A stretch of DNA of 53,234 nt, taken from contig CANPVD010000073.1 of NCBI GenBank assembly GCA_947581615.1, positions 1-53,234 of the forward strand, written 5' to 3'. The translations under genes were made by a program, and so were the position numbers. Every line of letters begins with the position of its first letter. The first letter of the stretch is position 1. Origin of the DNA: Candidatus Humimonas hydrogenitrophica. Lineage in GTDB: Bacteria; Gemmatimonadota; Gemmatimonadetes; Palauibacterales; Palauibacteraceae. Shown here one piece after another: positions 16,984 through 25,573 of this stretch. Under the pieces are notes generated by a model, which did not search any database, was not told where the DNA came from, and saw nothing but the letters and a program-made list of their open reading frames with translations.

Positions 16984-19335
16984 CTACAGCCGCCACAGGT
17001 AGCTGGCCTTGATGAAGAAGCCGTCGTTCACCCGGCGCAGCCCGGGTCCCGAGAAGCTGAACGCCCGGGGCTGGGTGAACAGCACGCCGTAGCCGAAGAA
17101 GAACACGGTGCCCGGCGACGGCTTGTAGGAGAACAGGACGTCGTTCCGGTAGGTATTCGAGGTGAAGCCCGCGCCCGACGCATAGGCGCCGGCGGCGGTG
17201 TCGAACGGTGCCAGCGGCTCGCCGGTGCGCGGGTCGCGCAGCGTCGCCTGGCGCTGGGCCACGTACTGGCCGATGTAGCGGACGAACAGGGGCCGGCTGA
17301 GCTGGAAGTCGACCTCGAGCCGCGGGATGTTGGCGAGGGCGAACTCGGTCCCGTCGCGCGACCGGGTGATGCGGTCGTGGACCCAGGACGCCGACACCCG
17401 GAGGGCCTGGGTGGGCTTCCATGCCAGCGACAGCGTCGTGTTCAGCTCCCGGCCCTCGCTCGCCTCCTCGAAGATCGCGGCCCCGCCGTACGACCCGCTC
17501 CCCGACGCCTGCAGTGCCCGGTTCGGACTCGAGAATCCCAGCGAGCCCCTCCAGAAGTGGTGCGTTCCGGCCGGCACCCGGAAGGCGACGGTGTCCGCGC
17601 CGCGCACCACCCCGTAGCCGGCGAAGGCGGCCGTGTCGAACCGGACGGGGTTGTCGTTCAGGCTGGTGTTCACGCTCCACCCGCCCCGCAGGGTCGCGTT
17701 CCAGTTGTTGCCGTACGTCCCCTCGAGCGGGCTGCGGGCGTGCAGGAAGTCCTCGTAGCGCCACAGCGGCTGGACCATGAAGTAGGTCGAGAGCTGCTCG
17801 ATCAGGGCCCCGGGCGCGCCGTACCAGGTGAAGCGGTTGAACAGGCGCCCGGAGACGATCCCCGTGCGGTTCACGAAGCCGCTCTGCGCCCGGAAGCCGG
17901 GGCTCACGCCCTCGAACTCGAAGTGGTTGCCGTAGTTCCTCCCCGTGCGGTCGCCGAGCACCACGTCCCACAGCAGCCCGTCGTTCGAGCCGGTGCCGTC
18001 CCCCGTCCACGAGCGCACCAGCTGCAGCTGCGAGAACCACTTCTTGAGCCACACGACCCGCGCGTCGCCGCCCGCGATGCGGTTGTAGGCGCTCCCCTCG
18101 ATCCGGTCGGTGTACACGAGGCCGAGCGTGGAGCTGGCCCCGAGGTCGCGGCGCACCCGCAGCAGGTTGAACACCGGGTTGTCGCCCGTGAGCGGGTCGC
18201 GCGTGTCGACCGCGCCCAGGTACGCCACGTTCGTGGAGCCCACCTTGCCGATCAGCTTGGCGCCGGCCACCGGCTGCACGATCTGACGGGTGTAGATGAG
18301 CGTGTTGGGGGTGTCGTACTGCTCGAGGCCGTCCAGGAAGAAGGGGCGCTTCTCGGGATAGAACAGGGCGAAGCGCTGGTTCACCGTCACCTGGGCCACG
18401 TCCGCCTCGACCTGCGAGAAGTCGGGGTGGGCCGTGGCGGCCAGGCCCAGATTGTTGGTGATCCCCCAGTGCAGCGTGCCGCCCACCTCCGGCGTGGTCG
18501 TGTAGCCGTACCCCGAGCTCCCCGGCGCGCCGTCGATCCGCGTCGTGACCTCGGGGTTCACGTCCATGACCAGGCCGCGCTCGAGGTCGTGGAGCCCGAC
18601 CAGCGTCCCGGACTGGATGAGGAAGCTGGCGTTGGCCCTCACCACCGGGGTCCAGGTGTCCTCGTAGGCCGAGTGCTGCACCTTCCGCACGACCTGGAGC
18701 CCCCAGGTCTGCGTCTTCGTGCTCTGGTAGCGGAGACTCTTGAACGGGATCCGGATCTCGACCTGGTAGCCCCAGTCGGTCACGTGGCCCCGGGACCGCC
18801 ACACGAAGTCGGGGTTCAGGTCGACGTTGCCGTCGAAGCGGCCATGGGTGTTGTTGCCGCCCGCCGTGCCGAACTGGCCCTCGCTCCGCACCCCGTCCTC
18901 CTGGATGCCCAGCGGGTTGACCGCGAACTCGAGGGCCCGCCGGTGGTCGTCGTAGGTGTCGAGGAGGATCTGGACGTTGTCGTCGGCGTCGATCGCGTCG
19001 CGGTCGGCCAGGGTGGCGCGCACGGCGCCGCGGCCGTGTGGCTCGAAGGCGCGCACGCCGAAGTAGATGGCGCGCGGGCCGTACCACACGAGAATCTCGG
19101 TCGAGTCGGTGGCGGGGAGCCCGTCGACGGGCTGGTACTGCGAGAAGCCGGTGAGCACGGCGGCCCGCCGCCAGGCGGCCTCGTCCAGCTCGCCGTCGAT
19201 CGTGACCTCGGCCGAGTCGATCCGGGGCATCCGGACGGAGATCTGGTGGGCCCTGCCGTCGTAGACGCGACCGGAGTCCTGGGCTGGGAGAGCGGCGTGG
19301 GCCGTCGTCAGCGCGAACAGTAGTGGAACCAGCAC
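16984..19335 (-). CDS. DUF5916 outer-membrane protein with CBM9-like N-terminal domain
   Basis: A 783-residue exported protein. After a short signal (PLLFALTTAHAALPAQ) comes a carbohydrate-binding-module-9-like domain: IDGELDEAAWRRAAVLTGFSQYQPVDGLPATDSTEILVWYGPRAIYFGVRAFEP, typical of the family. RIPFKSLRYQSTKTQTWGLQVVRKVQ follows. The C-terminal 550 residues are beta-rich with alternating hydrophobic/polar strands ending in YLWRL, a terminal aromatic pattern of outer-membrane beta-barrels. This is the DUF5916 architecture common in Bacteroidota and Gemmatimonadota; function unknown, possibly glycan or peptide uptake. The start is GTG at 19335; the nearby ATG at 19345 is in another frame. Confidence 0.85.
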   Translation of the reverse strand: MLVPLLFALTTAHAALPAQDSGRVYDGRAHQISVRMPRIDSAEVTIDGELDEAAWRRAAVLTGFSQYQPVDGLPATDSTEILVWYGPRAIYFGVRAFEPHGRGAVRATLADRDAIDADDNVQILLDTYDDHRRALEFAVNPLGIQEDGVRSEGQFGTAGGNNTHGRFDGNVDLNPDFVWRSRGHVTDWGYQVEIRIPFKSLRYQSTKTQTWGLQVVRKVQHSAYEDTWTPVVRANASFLIQSGTLVGLHDLERGLVMDVNPEVTTRIDGAPGSSGYGYTTTPEVGGTLHWGITNNLGLAATAHPDFSQVEADVAQVTVNQRFALFYPEKRPFFLDGLEQYDTPNTLIYTRQIVQPVAGAKLIGKVGSTNVAYLGAVDTRDPLTGDNPVFNLLRVRRDLGASSTLGLVYTDRIEGSAYNRIAGGDARVVWLKKWFSQLQLVRSWTGDGTGSNDGLLWDVVLGDRTGRNYGNHFEFEGVSPGFRAQSGFVNRTGIVSGRLFNRFTWYGAPGALIEQLSTYFMVQPLWRYEDFLHARSPLEGTYGNNWNATLRGGWSVNTSLNDNPVRFDTAAFAGYGVVRGADTVAFRVPAGTHHFWRGSLGFSSPNRALQASGSGSYGGAAIFEEASEGRELNTTLSLAWKPTQALRVSASWVHDRITRSRDGTEFALANIPRLEVDFQLSRPLFVRYIGQYVAQRQATLRDPRTGEPLAPFDTAAGAYASGAGFTSNTYRNDVLFSYKPSPGTVFFFGYGVLFTQPRAFSFSGPGLRRVNDGFFIKASYLWRL

Positions 19336-19561
19336 GTATGGGCATCCAGGGCTCAGAGTGAGCGCTACAGGGTGCCGGGCGGGGGCACGGGCGTCAAGGG
19401 ATGTCTCCCCAGCGTTCCCGCGTCGCGGCTCCCGGCCCGATGCCGCGCTCGTCCAACGTGCGCCGCGGACCGGTTCGTTCCCGGGCGAAATCCGGCTGAG
19501 AGGCGCCCGGGCCGGTGCCCGGTTCCAGGTGAGGAAGGGCCGTCGCGCCCCGATCCGGGCG

Positions 19562-19801
19562 CTACGCGGCGACCCGTTCCAGCCGCTGCCGAAGCCTGCG
19601 GAGCTCTCGTCGGGACTCGCTCCCGCTTCGGCCTTGCGTCAGGAGCTCACGCAGGGCCCCGAGCTCCTCCAGGACGTCAAAGCCCGGCGGGTGGATGGTG
19701 TGGGTCGCGAGGACCTGGTTGGAGGGCACGGCGTCCCGATCGAGGAGCAGCACACTCGCGCCCGCCCGAGACAGGAGGGTGGCCAGCCGTGCCCCGGCGC
19801 C
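19562..19801 (-). pseudogene. Fragment of an FAD-dependent oxidoreductase (N-terminal remnant)
   Basis: In the same frame as, and directly after, the stop of the VIT-family gene, the sequence reads GAGARLATLLSRAGASVLLL, then DRDAVPSNQVLATHTIHPPG and FDVLEELGALRELLTQG. This is the FAD-binding strand-turn-helix and following THxxHPPGxxxLxxLG segment of FAD-dependent monooxygenases or geranylgeranyl-reductase-like proteins. The usual first beta strand and GxGxxG are missing or eroded, and after about 58 residues similarity ends in a charged tail (RSGSESRRELRRLRQRLERVAA) and a stop. A whole enzyme is about 350-400 residues, so this is a broken remnant. The last 225 nt before 19562 hold no recognisable continuation. 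Confidence 0.62.
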
Positions 19802-20512
19802 TCACACGACGGCGCCGAACAGCCGTCCGACCGCGGCGGTGATCGCCATGGCGAGCGCGCCCCAAAACGTCACCCGCAGCACGCCCCGCGCGATCGGGGC
19901 ACCGCCCGCCCCGGCGGCGAGCCCACCGAGCAGGGCTAGCGAGACCAGGGACACCGCCGACACCGAGATCACGATGCTCGTCGGAGGAACTACGGCGGCG
20001 GTGACCAGGGGGAGCGCGGCGCCGGCCGAAAAGGTGGCCGCCGATGCCAGGGCGGCCTGGACCGGCCGCGCCATCTGGACTTCTGAGATCCCGAGCTCGT
20101 CGCGGGCGTGCGCGCCGAGAGCGTCCTTCTCCATCAGCTGGTCCGCGACCCGGCCCGCAAGGTCGGGATCGAGCCCTCGCTTCACGTAGATCGAGCGCAG
20201 CTCCTCGCGCTCCGGGCCGGGCATGGTCTCCAGCTCGTGGCGCTCGCGACCGAGGTCGGCCTTTTCGGTGTCCGACTGGGAGCTGACGGATACGTACTCG
20301 CCGGCCGCCATCGACATGGCCCCTGCCACGAGCCCGGCGACGCCCGCTACGAGCACGGCGCTGCGACCTGCCTCGGCGGCCGCCACGCCCACCAGGAGGC
20401 TCGCCGTCGACACGATGCCGTCGTTGGCGCCGAGGACTGCGGCGCGCAGCCAGCCGATGCGCTCGCTGCGGTGGCGCTCGGCGTGGCGGGAGGCCGGTGC
20501 GCGGGGGGTCAC
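19802..20512 (-). CDS. VIT1/CCC1-family iron/manganese transporter
   Basis: A 236-residue membrane protein of the VIT family, which exports Fe2+ or Mn2+ from the cytoplasm by proton antiport. Visible marks are RAAVLGANDGIVSTASLLVGVAAA in the first helix (Asp of the ND-G-IVST motif), GAMSMAAGEYVSVSSQSDTEKADLGRERHELE with the MxxGEYxSVxxQ motif and the acidic metal-binding region, and three C-terminal helices ending GRLFGAVV. GTG start at 20512. Length is normal for bacterial members. The stop is followed in frame by an oxidoreductase fragment, so the end of the gene may lie at an old recombination junction. Confidence 0.9.
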   Translation of the reverse strand: MTPRAPASRHAERHRSERIGWLRAAVLGANDGIVSTASLLVGVAAAEAGRSAVLVAGVAGLVAGAMSMAAGEYVSVSSQSDTEKADLGRERHELETMPGPEREELRSIYVKRGLDPDLAGRVADQLMEKDALGAHARDELGISEVQMARPVQAALASAATFSAGAALPLVTAAVVPPTSIVISVSAVSLVSLALLGGLAAGAGGAPIARGVLRVTFWGALAMAITAAVGRLFGAVV

Positions 20513-20575
20513 GGGAGCCCGCTCACCGCGACCCGCCTGCCGGTCGCGTCGAAGGTGAGCCGTGCCCGGGTCCCG

Positions 20576-21739
20576 TCACGGCTCCTCCTTCACCCTGACC
20601 TCGACCGTGGCGCGCGTCCGCTCCCACGCCAAGGCGATGGAGCCCTCGCCGGCCTCGCCGCCCGCCACCGTGATCGTGAAGCGCTCGACGGGTCGATCCG
20701 AGCGCGTCACCGTGAGCGGAACGCGGACCAGGTCCTGATCCGGATGATACTCGGTGCCCCACTGGCCGTGCTGTCGGTTGACGATCAGGGTCCAGCCGTC
20801 GCGGCCGGGGATGGTCCACAGCGTGTAGGTCCCGGCCGGCACGGGCTGGCCGCCGATCTCCAGGTCGTGGTCCGTGATGAGCTGCGTGGCCGCGTTCGCT
20901 CCCGTGCGCCACACCTGGCCGAAGGGGACGATGCCGCCGAAGACCTGGCGGCCGCGCATGGAGGGACGGCCGTAGTCCACCGCGACCGTGGCGCTTCCGA
21001 TCTCGGCGCTCGCCGTGTCCCGCGGCGACAGCGATCCGGGCTGCGGCCGGGCCGCCCAGGCCGTCTCGTGGGCCGCCAGATCCACCGACGGCACGCGTTC
21101 GACGGCGTACTTGGTCGTCGTGCCCGTCATGTCGAAGCTCCTGGCCCCGCCGTCGGGCCGGAGTTCGATCCGACCGCTCCCCCACTCGTCCGCGCTCAGC
21201 TCCACCGTGGACGCGCCGCCGCGGCGGAACGTGACGGGGAGCAGCCTCCGGCCCGCCACCGTCTGGATCGTGGCGCTGTCGGCCGATCCGGCGGCGAACC
21301 TCCGCGCGGCCATCTCCCAGAAGGCGAACAGGTCCTCGAAGAAGGGCAGGGGGTGGTCGCCGTCCGTAGCCACCGCGAAACGGCGGGTCGTGGTGTCGCG
21401 GCGGACCTCGACCCGGACACTGTCCCTCCCGTAGACGTAGTCGGCGATGGTCGAGGGCGCCGCGCCCGCCGGGCCCACCTCCAGGTGCAGGTGTCGGATC
21501 CCGCCGTCGACTCCGAGCACCGCGCGGTAGGACCGGACGCGGGCGGTCGGGTAGGCGGTGAGGCTCGAGCCCGACAGCGTGTCCCCGGACCAGGCGTAGC
21601 TCTCGAAGGCGACCGTGTCCCGGCCGAGGGTGGCCACGAACGAGCCGTTCGGCGGGGACTGGGCGGCGGCCGGCGGCGCCAGGCCGATCAGGAGGGCCGC
21701 GGCGAGCGACGGAAGGTGGATCAGCGTGTGCGAGGGCAT
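20576..21739 (-). CDS. Exported DUF2911 protein
   Basis: A 387-residue protein with a signal peptide (LPSLAAALLIGLAPPAAAQ). The C-terminal third is a clear DUF2911 domain: VAVDYGRPSMRGRQVFGGIV, then PFGQVWRTGANAATQLITDH, then DLEIGGQPVPAGTYTLWTIPG and GWTLIVNRQHGQWGTEY. The N-terminal part is beta-rich and lacks a named domain. DUF2911 proteins are common secreted or periplasmic proteins of Bacteroidota and Gemmatimonadota with no known function. The ATG at 21739 has GGGGAGG 5 nt upstream and a good promoter 28 nt upstream; in-frame sequence to 21796 is therefore untranslated leader. Confidence 0.86.
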   Translation of the reverse strand: MPSHTLIHLPSLAAALLIGLAPPAAAQSPPNGSFVATLGRDTVAFESYAWSGDTLSGSSLTAYPTARVRSYRAVLGVDGGIRHLHLEVGPAGAAPSTIADYVYGRDSVRVEVRRDTTTRRFAVATDGDHPLPFFEDLFAFWEMAARRFAAGSADSATIQTVAGRRLLPVTFRRGGASTVELSADEWGSGRIELRPDGGARSFDMTGTTTKYAVERVPSVDLAAHETAWAARPQPGSLSPRDTASAEIGSATVAVDYGRPSMRGRQVFGGIVPFGQVWRTGANAATQLITDHDLEIGGQPVPAGTYTLWTIPGRDGWTLIVNRQHGQWGTEYHPDQDLVRVPLTVTRSDRPVERFTITVAGGEAGEGSIALAWERTRATVEVRVKEEP

Positions 21740-21767
21740 GCGTCCTCCCCGGAGAGTCGTACGGTTC

Positions 21768-21796
21768 ACGCTAGCGTGCCCGAAAAACGACGGCAA
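21768..21796 (-). promoter_or_regulatory. Promoter of the DUF2911 gene
   Basis: Read leftward: -35 TTGCCG (21791-21796), a 17-nt spacer containing a T5 run, and -10 TAGCGT (21768-21773). The distance to the ATG at 21739 is 28 nt, which fits a short leader with the visible GGAGG. The same -10 hexamer and spacing occur before pntA. Confidence 0.6.
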
Positions 21797-21937
21797 CCGC
21801 GCTCAGGATCTCCAGTCCGATTCCGCTCCCGACGAGAGCCCGGCCGACGGCGGAGGTCACGGTCCGCGGCTCCTCGCCGCGGTGACCGCACCGCGCGTCT
21901 CGCTCATCGGCCCATCTCCCTGTCTGGAGGGACGAGG

Positions 21938-22912
21938 CTAGGAGTGCCCCTGGATCTCCCGCGGCCGATACGGAGCCTCGAGCCTCTCGATCTCCTCGTC
22001 GTCGAGGTCGAGGTCGACCGCCTCCACGGCCTCCTCGAGGTGATTCATCTTCGTCGCCCCGATGATGGGGGCGGTCACGCCCTCCCGGGCCAGGAGCCAG
22101 GCGAGCGCCACCTGGGCCCGTGTGGCGCCGCGTGCCCCGGCCACCTCTCCCACGGCCCGCTGGATCGCCTCCCGCTCCGGGAAGTCGTACATGCGGCGCG
22201 AGAAGTCGTCCGTCTCGCCGCGCTCCGTGGCCTCCCGCTCCGCCGGCGGACGGGCCAGGTAGCCGCGGGCCAGGGGACTCCACGGCACCAGGCCGATCCC
22301 CTCCTCGCGGCACAGCGGCACCATCTCCCGCTCTTCCTCGCGGTAGAGGAGGTTCCAGTGGTTCTGCATGGACACGAACCGGGTCCAGCCGTTGATGTCG
22401 GCCACGTGCTGGGCGCGCGCGAACTGGTAGGCGTACATGCTCGAGGCGCCGATGTAGCGGGCGTAGCCGGCGCGCACGCAGTCGTGCAGCGCCTCCATCG
22501 TCTCCTCGATGGGCGTCCCGTAGTCCCAGCGGTGGATCTGGTAGAGGTCGATGTACTCCAGGTCGAGGCGGCGCAGGGAGTCGCGCACGGAATCAAGGAT
22601 GTGCTTGCGGCCCAGGCCGCCGCGGTTGGGGCGGTCCGAGTGGGGAAAGTAGACCTTGGTGGCGACGACGACCTCGTCGCGCCGGGCCATCTCGCCCAGC
22701 AGCCTGCCCGTCACCTCCTCGCTCGCCCCGCGCGAGTATATGTCGGCCGTGTCGAAGTAGTTGATCCCGAGCTCCAGGGCGCGCTCTATGAACGGCCGGG
22801 CGTCCTCCTCCCCCAGGACCCAGGAGCGCCACTCCGGGTCGCCGTAGCTCATCATCCCCAGGCACAGCCGCGAGACCTCGAGGCCGGTGTAGCCGAGCTT
22901 CACGTACTCCAT
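21938..22912 (-). CDS. Aldo/keto reductase
   Basis: A 324-residue NADPH-dependent TIM-barrel reductase of the YajO/Tas-like group. The catalytic tetrad is visible: Asp54 and Tyr59 in INYFDTADIYS, Lys86 in VVVATKVYF and His127 in LYQIHRWD. The cofactor-binding end is present as PIIGATKMNHLEEAVEAVDLDLDDEEIERLE. The GMMSYGDP start and SSMYAYQF segment are typical of aryl-alcohol dehydrogenase-like members. Substrates are unknown carbonyls. ATG at 22912 is preceded by GAGGA. A perfect BlaI/MecI-type operator palindrome is centred 29 nt upstream of the start, so the gene is probably repressor-controlled. Confidence 0.92.
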   Translation of the reverse strand: MEYVKLGYTGLEVSRLCLGMMSYGDPEWRSWVLGEEDARPFIERALELGINYFDTADIYSRGASEEVTGRLLGEMARRDEVVVATKVYFPHSDRPNRGGLGRKHILDSVRDSLRRLDLEYIDLYQIHRWDYGTPIEETMEALHDCVRAGYARYIGASSMYAYQFARAQHVADINGWTRFVSMQNHWNLLYREEEREMVPLCREEGIGLVPWSPLARGYLARPPAEREATERGETDDFSRRMYDFPEREAIQRAVGEVAGARGATRAQVALAWLLAREGVTAPIIGATKMNHLEEAVEAVDLDLDDEEIERLEAPYRPREIQGHS

Positions 22913-22934
22913 GCCTTCCTCGCTGCAGGATCGT

Positions 22935-22946
22935 CTACAAATGTAG
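22935..22946. promoter_or_regulatory. BlaI/MecI-type operator upstream of the aldo/keto reductase
   Basis: CTACAAATGTAG is a perfect dyad (CTACA / TGTAG, 2-nt centre) and on the minus strand reads GACTACATTTGTAGA, close to the ACTACAnnTGTAGT operators of BlaI/MecI-family repressors. Its TACATT (22940-22945) may be the -10 element itself, so repressor binding would block polymerase. No blaI-like gene is in the window. Confidence 0.55.
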
Positions 22947-23030
22947 TCGCTCTCCGCCCGTCGCTTTCCGTGCGCGGTGGCGATGTCGTCCGCGCCCCGA
23001 GGCGAGCAAGGTTGGTGCCCGGTCCGCGGT

Positions 23031-23750
23031 TCAGCGGTCGGGGGTCGGGGCCGGTGACAGGGCCTCCGCTCCGGCGGGCGCGGAGGAGGCGGTGGCGGGC
23101 TCGCGGGGGGTGCGGTGCCGGTCGGCCCACGCCGCCCAGAAGGGCAGGAGCCACATCCCGAGGGAGACCCAGGCGACGGCCCGCGCGCTCGGCGGCGGAG
23201 GCGAGAAGGGACCGGGCAGCCACATCGCCGTCATCACCAGAATCCAGCTCCAGTAGGCGAACACGCCCGTGCGGTCGGCGGGCCGGGTGGCGCGTACGTA
23301 CAGGAAGATGCCGGCCGCGAACAGGACGCCCTCGACGATCAGCGACCAGGCGACCGAGTTCCACAGCCCCAGCCCCACCAGCGGCGAGGCTCCGGGCCAC
23401 AACGGCAGGTCGGGTCGGTGGACGATCACGTCCAGGACCCAGTGGCTGAGGACCAGGGCGCCCAGGAGTCCCGACGTGCCGCGGCTCACGCCGCGCCAGC
23501 GCGCCAGCCCGTAGGCGACGAGGCTCCAGGCGAGGGTCATGAGCAGGCTGTGGGACCACGGGTAGTAGTCGAACCGCAGCGGGCTCGCCGCCGTGATGCC
23601 CGGCACGATGCTGACGCGCTCGAGCCCGACCAGGAGGAAGACGGGCCACAGGAGATCGAGACCGAAGGCGGCGGCCACCAGCCACCCCAGGGAGACCGAG
23701 CGGGCCTTCTTCCTGGCCGCGAGCGCCACCGCCGCGTGTCCGACGAACAT
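23031..23750 (-). CDS. Multi-pass membrane protein, YdjM-like metal-dependent hydrolase superfamily
   Basis: A 239-residue protein with about seven hydrophobic segments. It begins MFVGHAAVALAARKKA and continues AAAFGLDLLWPVFLLVGLE, then YYPWSHSLLMTLAWSLVAYG and VLSHWVLDVIVHRPDLPLWPG. Conserved His and Asp residues at the membrane face (GHAA, DLLWP, SHSLL, SHWVLD, HRPD) match the pattern of inner-membrane metal-dependent hydrolases of the YdjM/LexA-regulated type. The substrate is unknown; catalysis has not been shown for most members. The C-terminal tail is hydrophilic and Pro/Ala-rich. It lies 19 nt downstream of the trans-sulfuration enzyme gene, probably in one operon. Confidence 0.68.
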   Translation of the reverse strand: MFVGHAAVALAARKKARSVSLGWLVAAAFGLDLLWPVFLLVGLERVSIVPGITAASPLRFDYYPWSHSLLMTLAWSLVAYGLARWRGVSRGTSGLLGALVLSHWVLDVIVHRPDLPLWPGASPLVGLGLWNSVAWSLIVEGVLFAAGIFLYVRATRPADRTGVFAYWSWILVMTAMWLPGPFSPPPPSARAVAWVSLGMWLLPFWAAWADRHRTPREPATASSAPAGAEALSPAPTPDR

Positions 23751-23769
23751 GGTCCCCTCTTCCCCGCCG

Positions 23770-25056
23770 CTATACGACTTCGAGCGCCTGCTCGAGGTCC
23801 GCGATGAGGTCCTGCGGCGCCTCGATGCCGACCGACAGACGGACCAGCCCCGGCGTGATGCCCATGCGCTCGCGCTCGGCCGGCTCGATGTCCGAGTGCG
23901 TCATGGTGCCGGGGTGCTCGGCCAGGCTCTCCGTGCCCCCGAGGCTCACGGCCAGCTTCACCAGCTCCAGCCGGTTCAGGAAGCGGAAGGCCTCCTCCTC
24001 GCCTCCGTCGATCTCGAACGAGAAGGTGCTCCCGGGGGCTACGCACTGGCCCTCGTAGATCTCCCGCTGCGGGCCGTGCTCGGGGAGAAAGCCCAGGTAG
24101 TGCACGCTGCGGATGAGCGGGTGGTCCCGGAGGAACTCGGCCACGTAACGGGCGTTCTTCATCTGGCTGGTCATGCGCAGCTTCACGGTCTCGAGGCTCC
24201 GCATGAGGAGCCAGCCGGTGTGCGGGTCGCACATCGTGCCGAGGATGGTGCGCATGCCGCGCACGGGCGACACGTGCTGCTCCGCGCCCAGGCAGGCCCC
24301 GGCGATGACGTCCGAGTGTCCGCCCACGTACTTGGTCAGGGAATAGAGGACGAGGTCGGCTCCGTGCCGGAGCGGCTGCTGCCACAGGGGCCCCAGGAAG
24401 GTGTTGTCGACGGCGACCAGCGGCCGGCCCCCCTCCTGGCCCGAGAGCGCCCTCGCCGCCTCCGCGCAGGCCTCGATGTCCACCATGGCGTTGGTCGGGT
24501 TGGCCGGCGTCTCCACGTAGACCAGCCCGATCCGGGCGGACGAGCCGGCCTCGCGGATCCTCCGGCGGGCCGCCTCGCGGTCGGCGGCCGGGAAGCCCAC
24601 GTGCCGGATCCCGAACTGGGGCAGGATCCGGTTCAGGAGGAAGTCCGTGCCCCCGTACACGGGCTCGCTGTGCACGACCACGTCGCCCGGCCTCAGGAAG
24701 GTGAGGAGGGTGGTGGAGATGGCGGCCATGCCGCTGGAGAACACCAGGCCCGACTCGGCCCCGTCCCATAGCGTGAGACGATCCTCCAGGATCTCGAGGT
24801 CGGGATTGTTGATCCGCGAGTAGATGAGGCCCGGCTCCTCGGCAGGCGCGCGCTCCCGGAGGCCGTAAGCCAGCTCGAAAAACGCCTTCCCGTCCTCGGC
24901 GCTCTCGAACACGAAGGTCGAGGTCAGGAACAGCGGGCACTTCACGGCGCCCTCGGAGAGGGAGGGGTCGTACCCGTAGCTCATCATGAGCGACTCGGGA
25001 CGTAGAGCCCGGTCGCCGATCATCCGCTGGTGACGGAGCTTCCCAGGTTCGGTCAT
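23770..25056 (-). CDS. Cys/Met metabolism PLP enzyme (cystathionine gamma-synthase / methionine gamma-lyase family)
   Basis: A 428-residue fold-type I PLP enzyme. Lys242 in LYSLTKYVGGHSD forms the Schiff base; YSRINNPDLEILEDRLTLWDGAESGLVFSSGMAAIST is the signature of the family, with YxR contacting the phosphate of the neighbouring subunit. VYVETPANPTNAMVDI and VAVDNTFLGPLWQQPLRHGADLVLYS follow. The C-terminal region SLGGTESLAEHPGTMTHSDI carries the substrate-binding loop. It could make cystathionine, cleave methionine or sulfhydrylate an O-acyl homoserine; the sequence alone does not settle this. The protein is slightly long because of an extended N-terminus (ATG at 25056); an in-frame ATG 11 codons later is possible. 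Confidence 0.9.
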   Translation of the reverse strand: MTEPGKLRHQRMIGDRALRPESLMMSYGYDPSLSEGAVKCPLFLTSTFVFESAEDGKAFFELAYGLRERAPAEEPGLIYSRINNPDLEILEDRLTLWDGAESGLVFSSGMAAISTTLLTFLRPGDVVVHSEPVYGGTDFLLNRILPQFGIRHVGFPAADREAARRRIREAGSSARIGLVYVETPANPTNAMVDIEACAEAARALSGQEGGRPLVAVDNTFLGPLWQQPLRHGADLVLYSLTKYVGGHSDVIAGACLGAEQHVSPVRGMRTILGTMCDPHTGWLLMRSLETVKLRMTSQMKNARYVAEFLRDHPLIRSVHYLGFLPEHGPQREIYEGQCVAPGSTFSFEIDGGEEEAFRFLNRLELVKLAVSLGGTESLAEHPGTMTHSDIEPAERERMGITPGLVRLSVGIEAPQDLIADLEQALEVV

Positions 25057-25256
25057 GGCGAGCTATGCCCTCGTTGGGTGTGTTCGGCCGGTTCGGTTGG
25101 GGTCGCGAGGCGATCGGTGCGGATGGCCGCCCGGGCGAAGCTGGGCGCGTGGCAGGGGAGGGGCAAGGAGGAGGGGCGGCGAACCGGCCGCCCGCGGAAG
25201 GTCAGGGAGCGAACGGGTCCGTGGGCGAGCGCCGGGCCGCGGCGGGGCGGCGCTTG

Positions 25257-25412
25257 TCAGGCGTTGTCGGCGTCCTCCTCTCGGCGAAAGGCCATGCCGA
25301 GGACGACCCCCGCCACGAGCCCGATCACCAGGCCCACCGTTCCGTGGTGGAGGGCCAGGCCGACCGCCCAAGCCACGCCGGTCGCCAACCCGATCCAAGT
25401 CGCCATCTTCAT
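25257..25412 (-). CDS. Small Gly-rich membrane protein, 51 aa
   Basis: The ATG at 25412 follows AGGAG. The peptide has two hydrophobic helices with glycine-zipper spacing (TWIGLATGVAWAVGLAL and GTVGLVIGLVAGVVLGMAF) and an acidic tail (REEDADNA). Small proteins of this kind often form oligomers in the membrane, but no family is recognised. Codon use matches the surroundings. It is isolated by 160 nt from the upstream gene. Confidence 0.5.
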   Translation of the reverse strand: MKMATWIGLATGVAWAVGLALHHGTVGLVIGLVAGVVLGMAFRREEDADNA

Positions 25413-25573
25413 CTCGGTCGGCTCCTGTCGAGGAGCGGGCCGAAGGGCGGACGATCGGGCGGACACGTGGGTCCGCGTCGCGTCGTCGGTGGCGGCGGTG
25501 CGAAAGCCGGGCGGAACATCGTCGCTTCTCCCGTTCGGGGACCGTGGTATGTCCTTCTCGCTCTCGGTCTCCC

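Noticed and set aside
16882-19323. 813-codon open frame on the plus strand
   Set aside because: Antisense of the DUF5916 gene, with no start signal, domain or coding-like composition.
19392-19397. TTGACG as -35 of the DUF5916 gene
   Set aside because: No -10-like hexamer lies at 16-18 nt; the nearest TAGCGC is 24 nt away.
21771-21860. A 29-codon open frame on the minus strand ending VGSGIGLEILSAVAVVFRAR
   Set aside because: It resembles a transporter tail but overlaps the DUF2911 promoter, has no ribosome-binding site and is too short to support.
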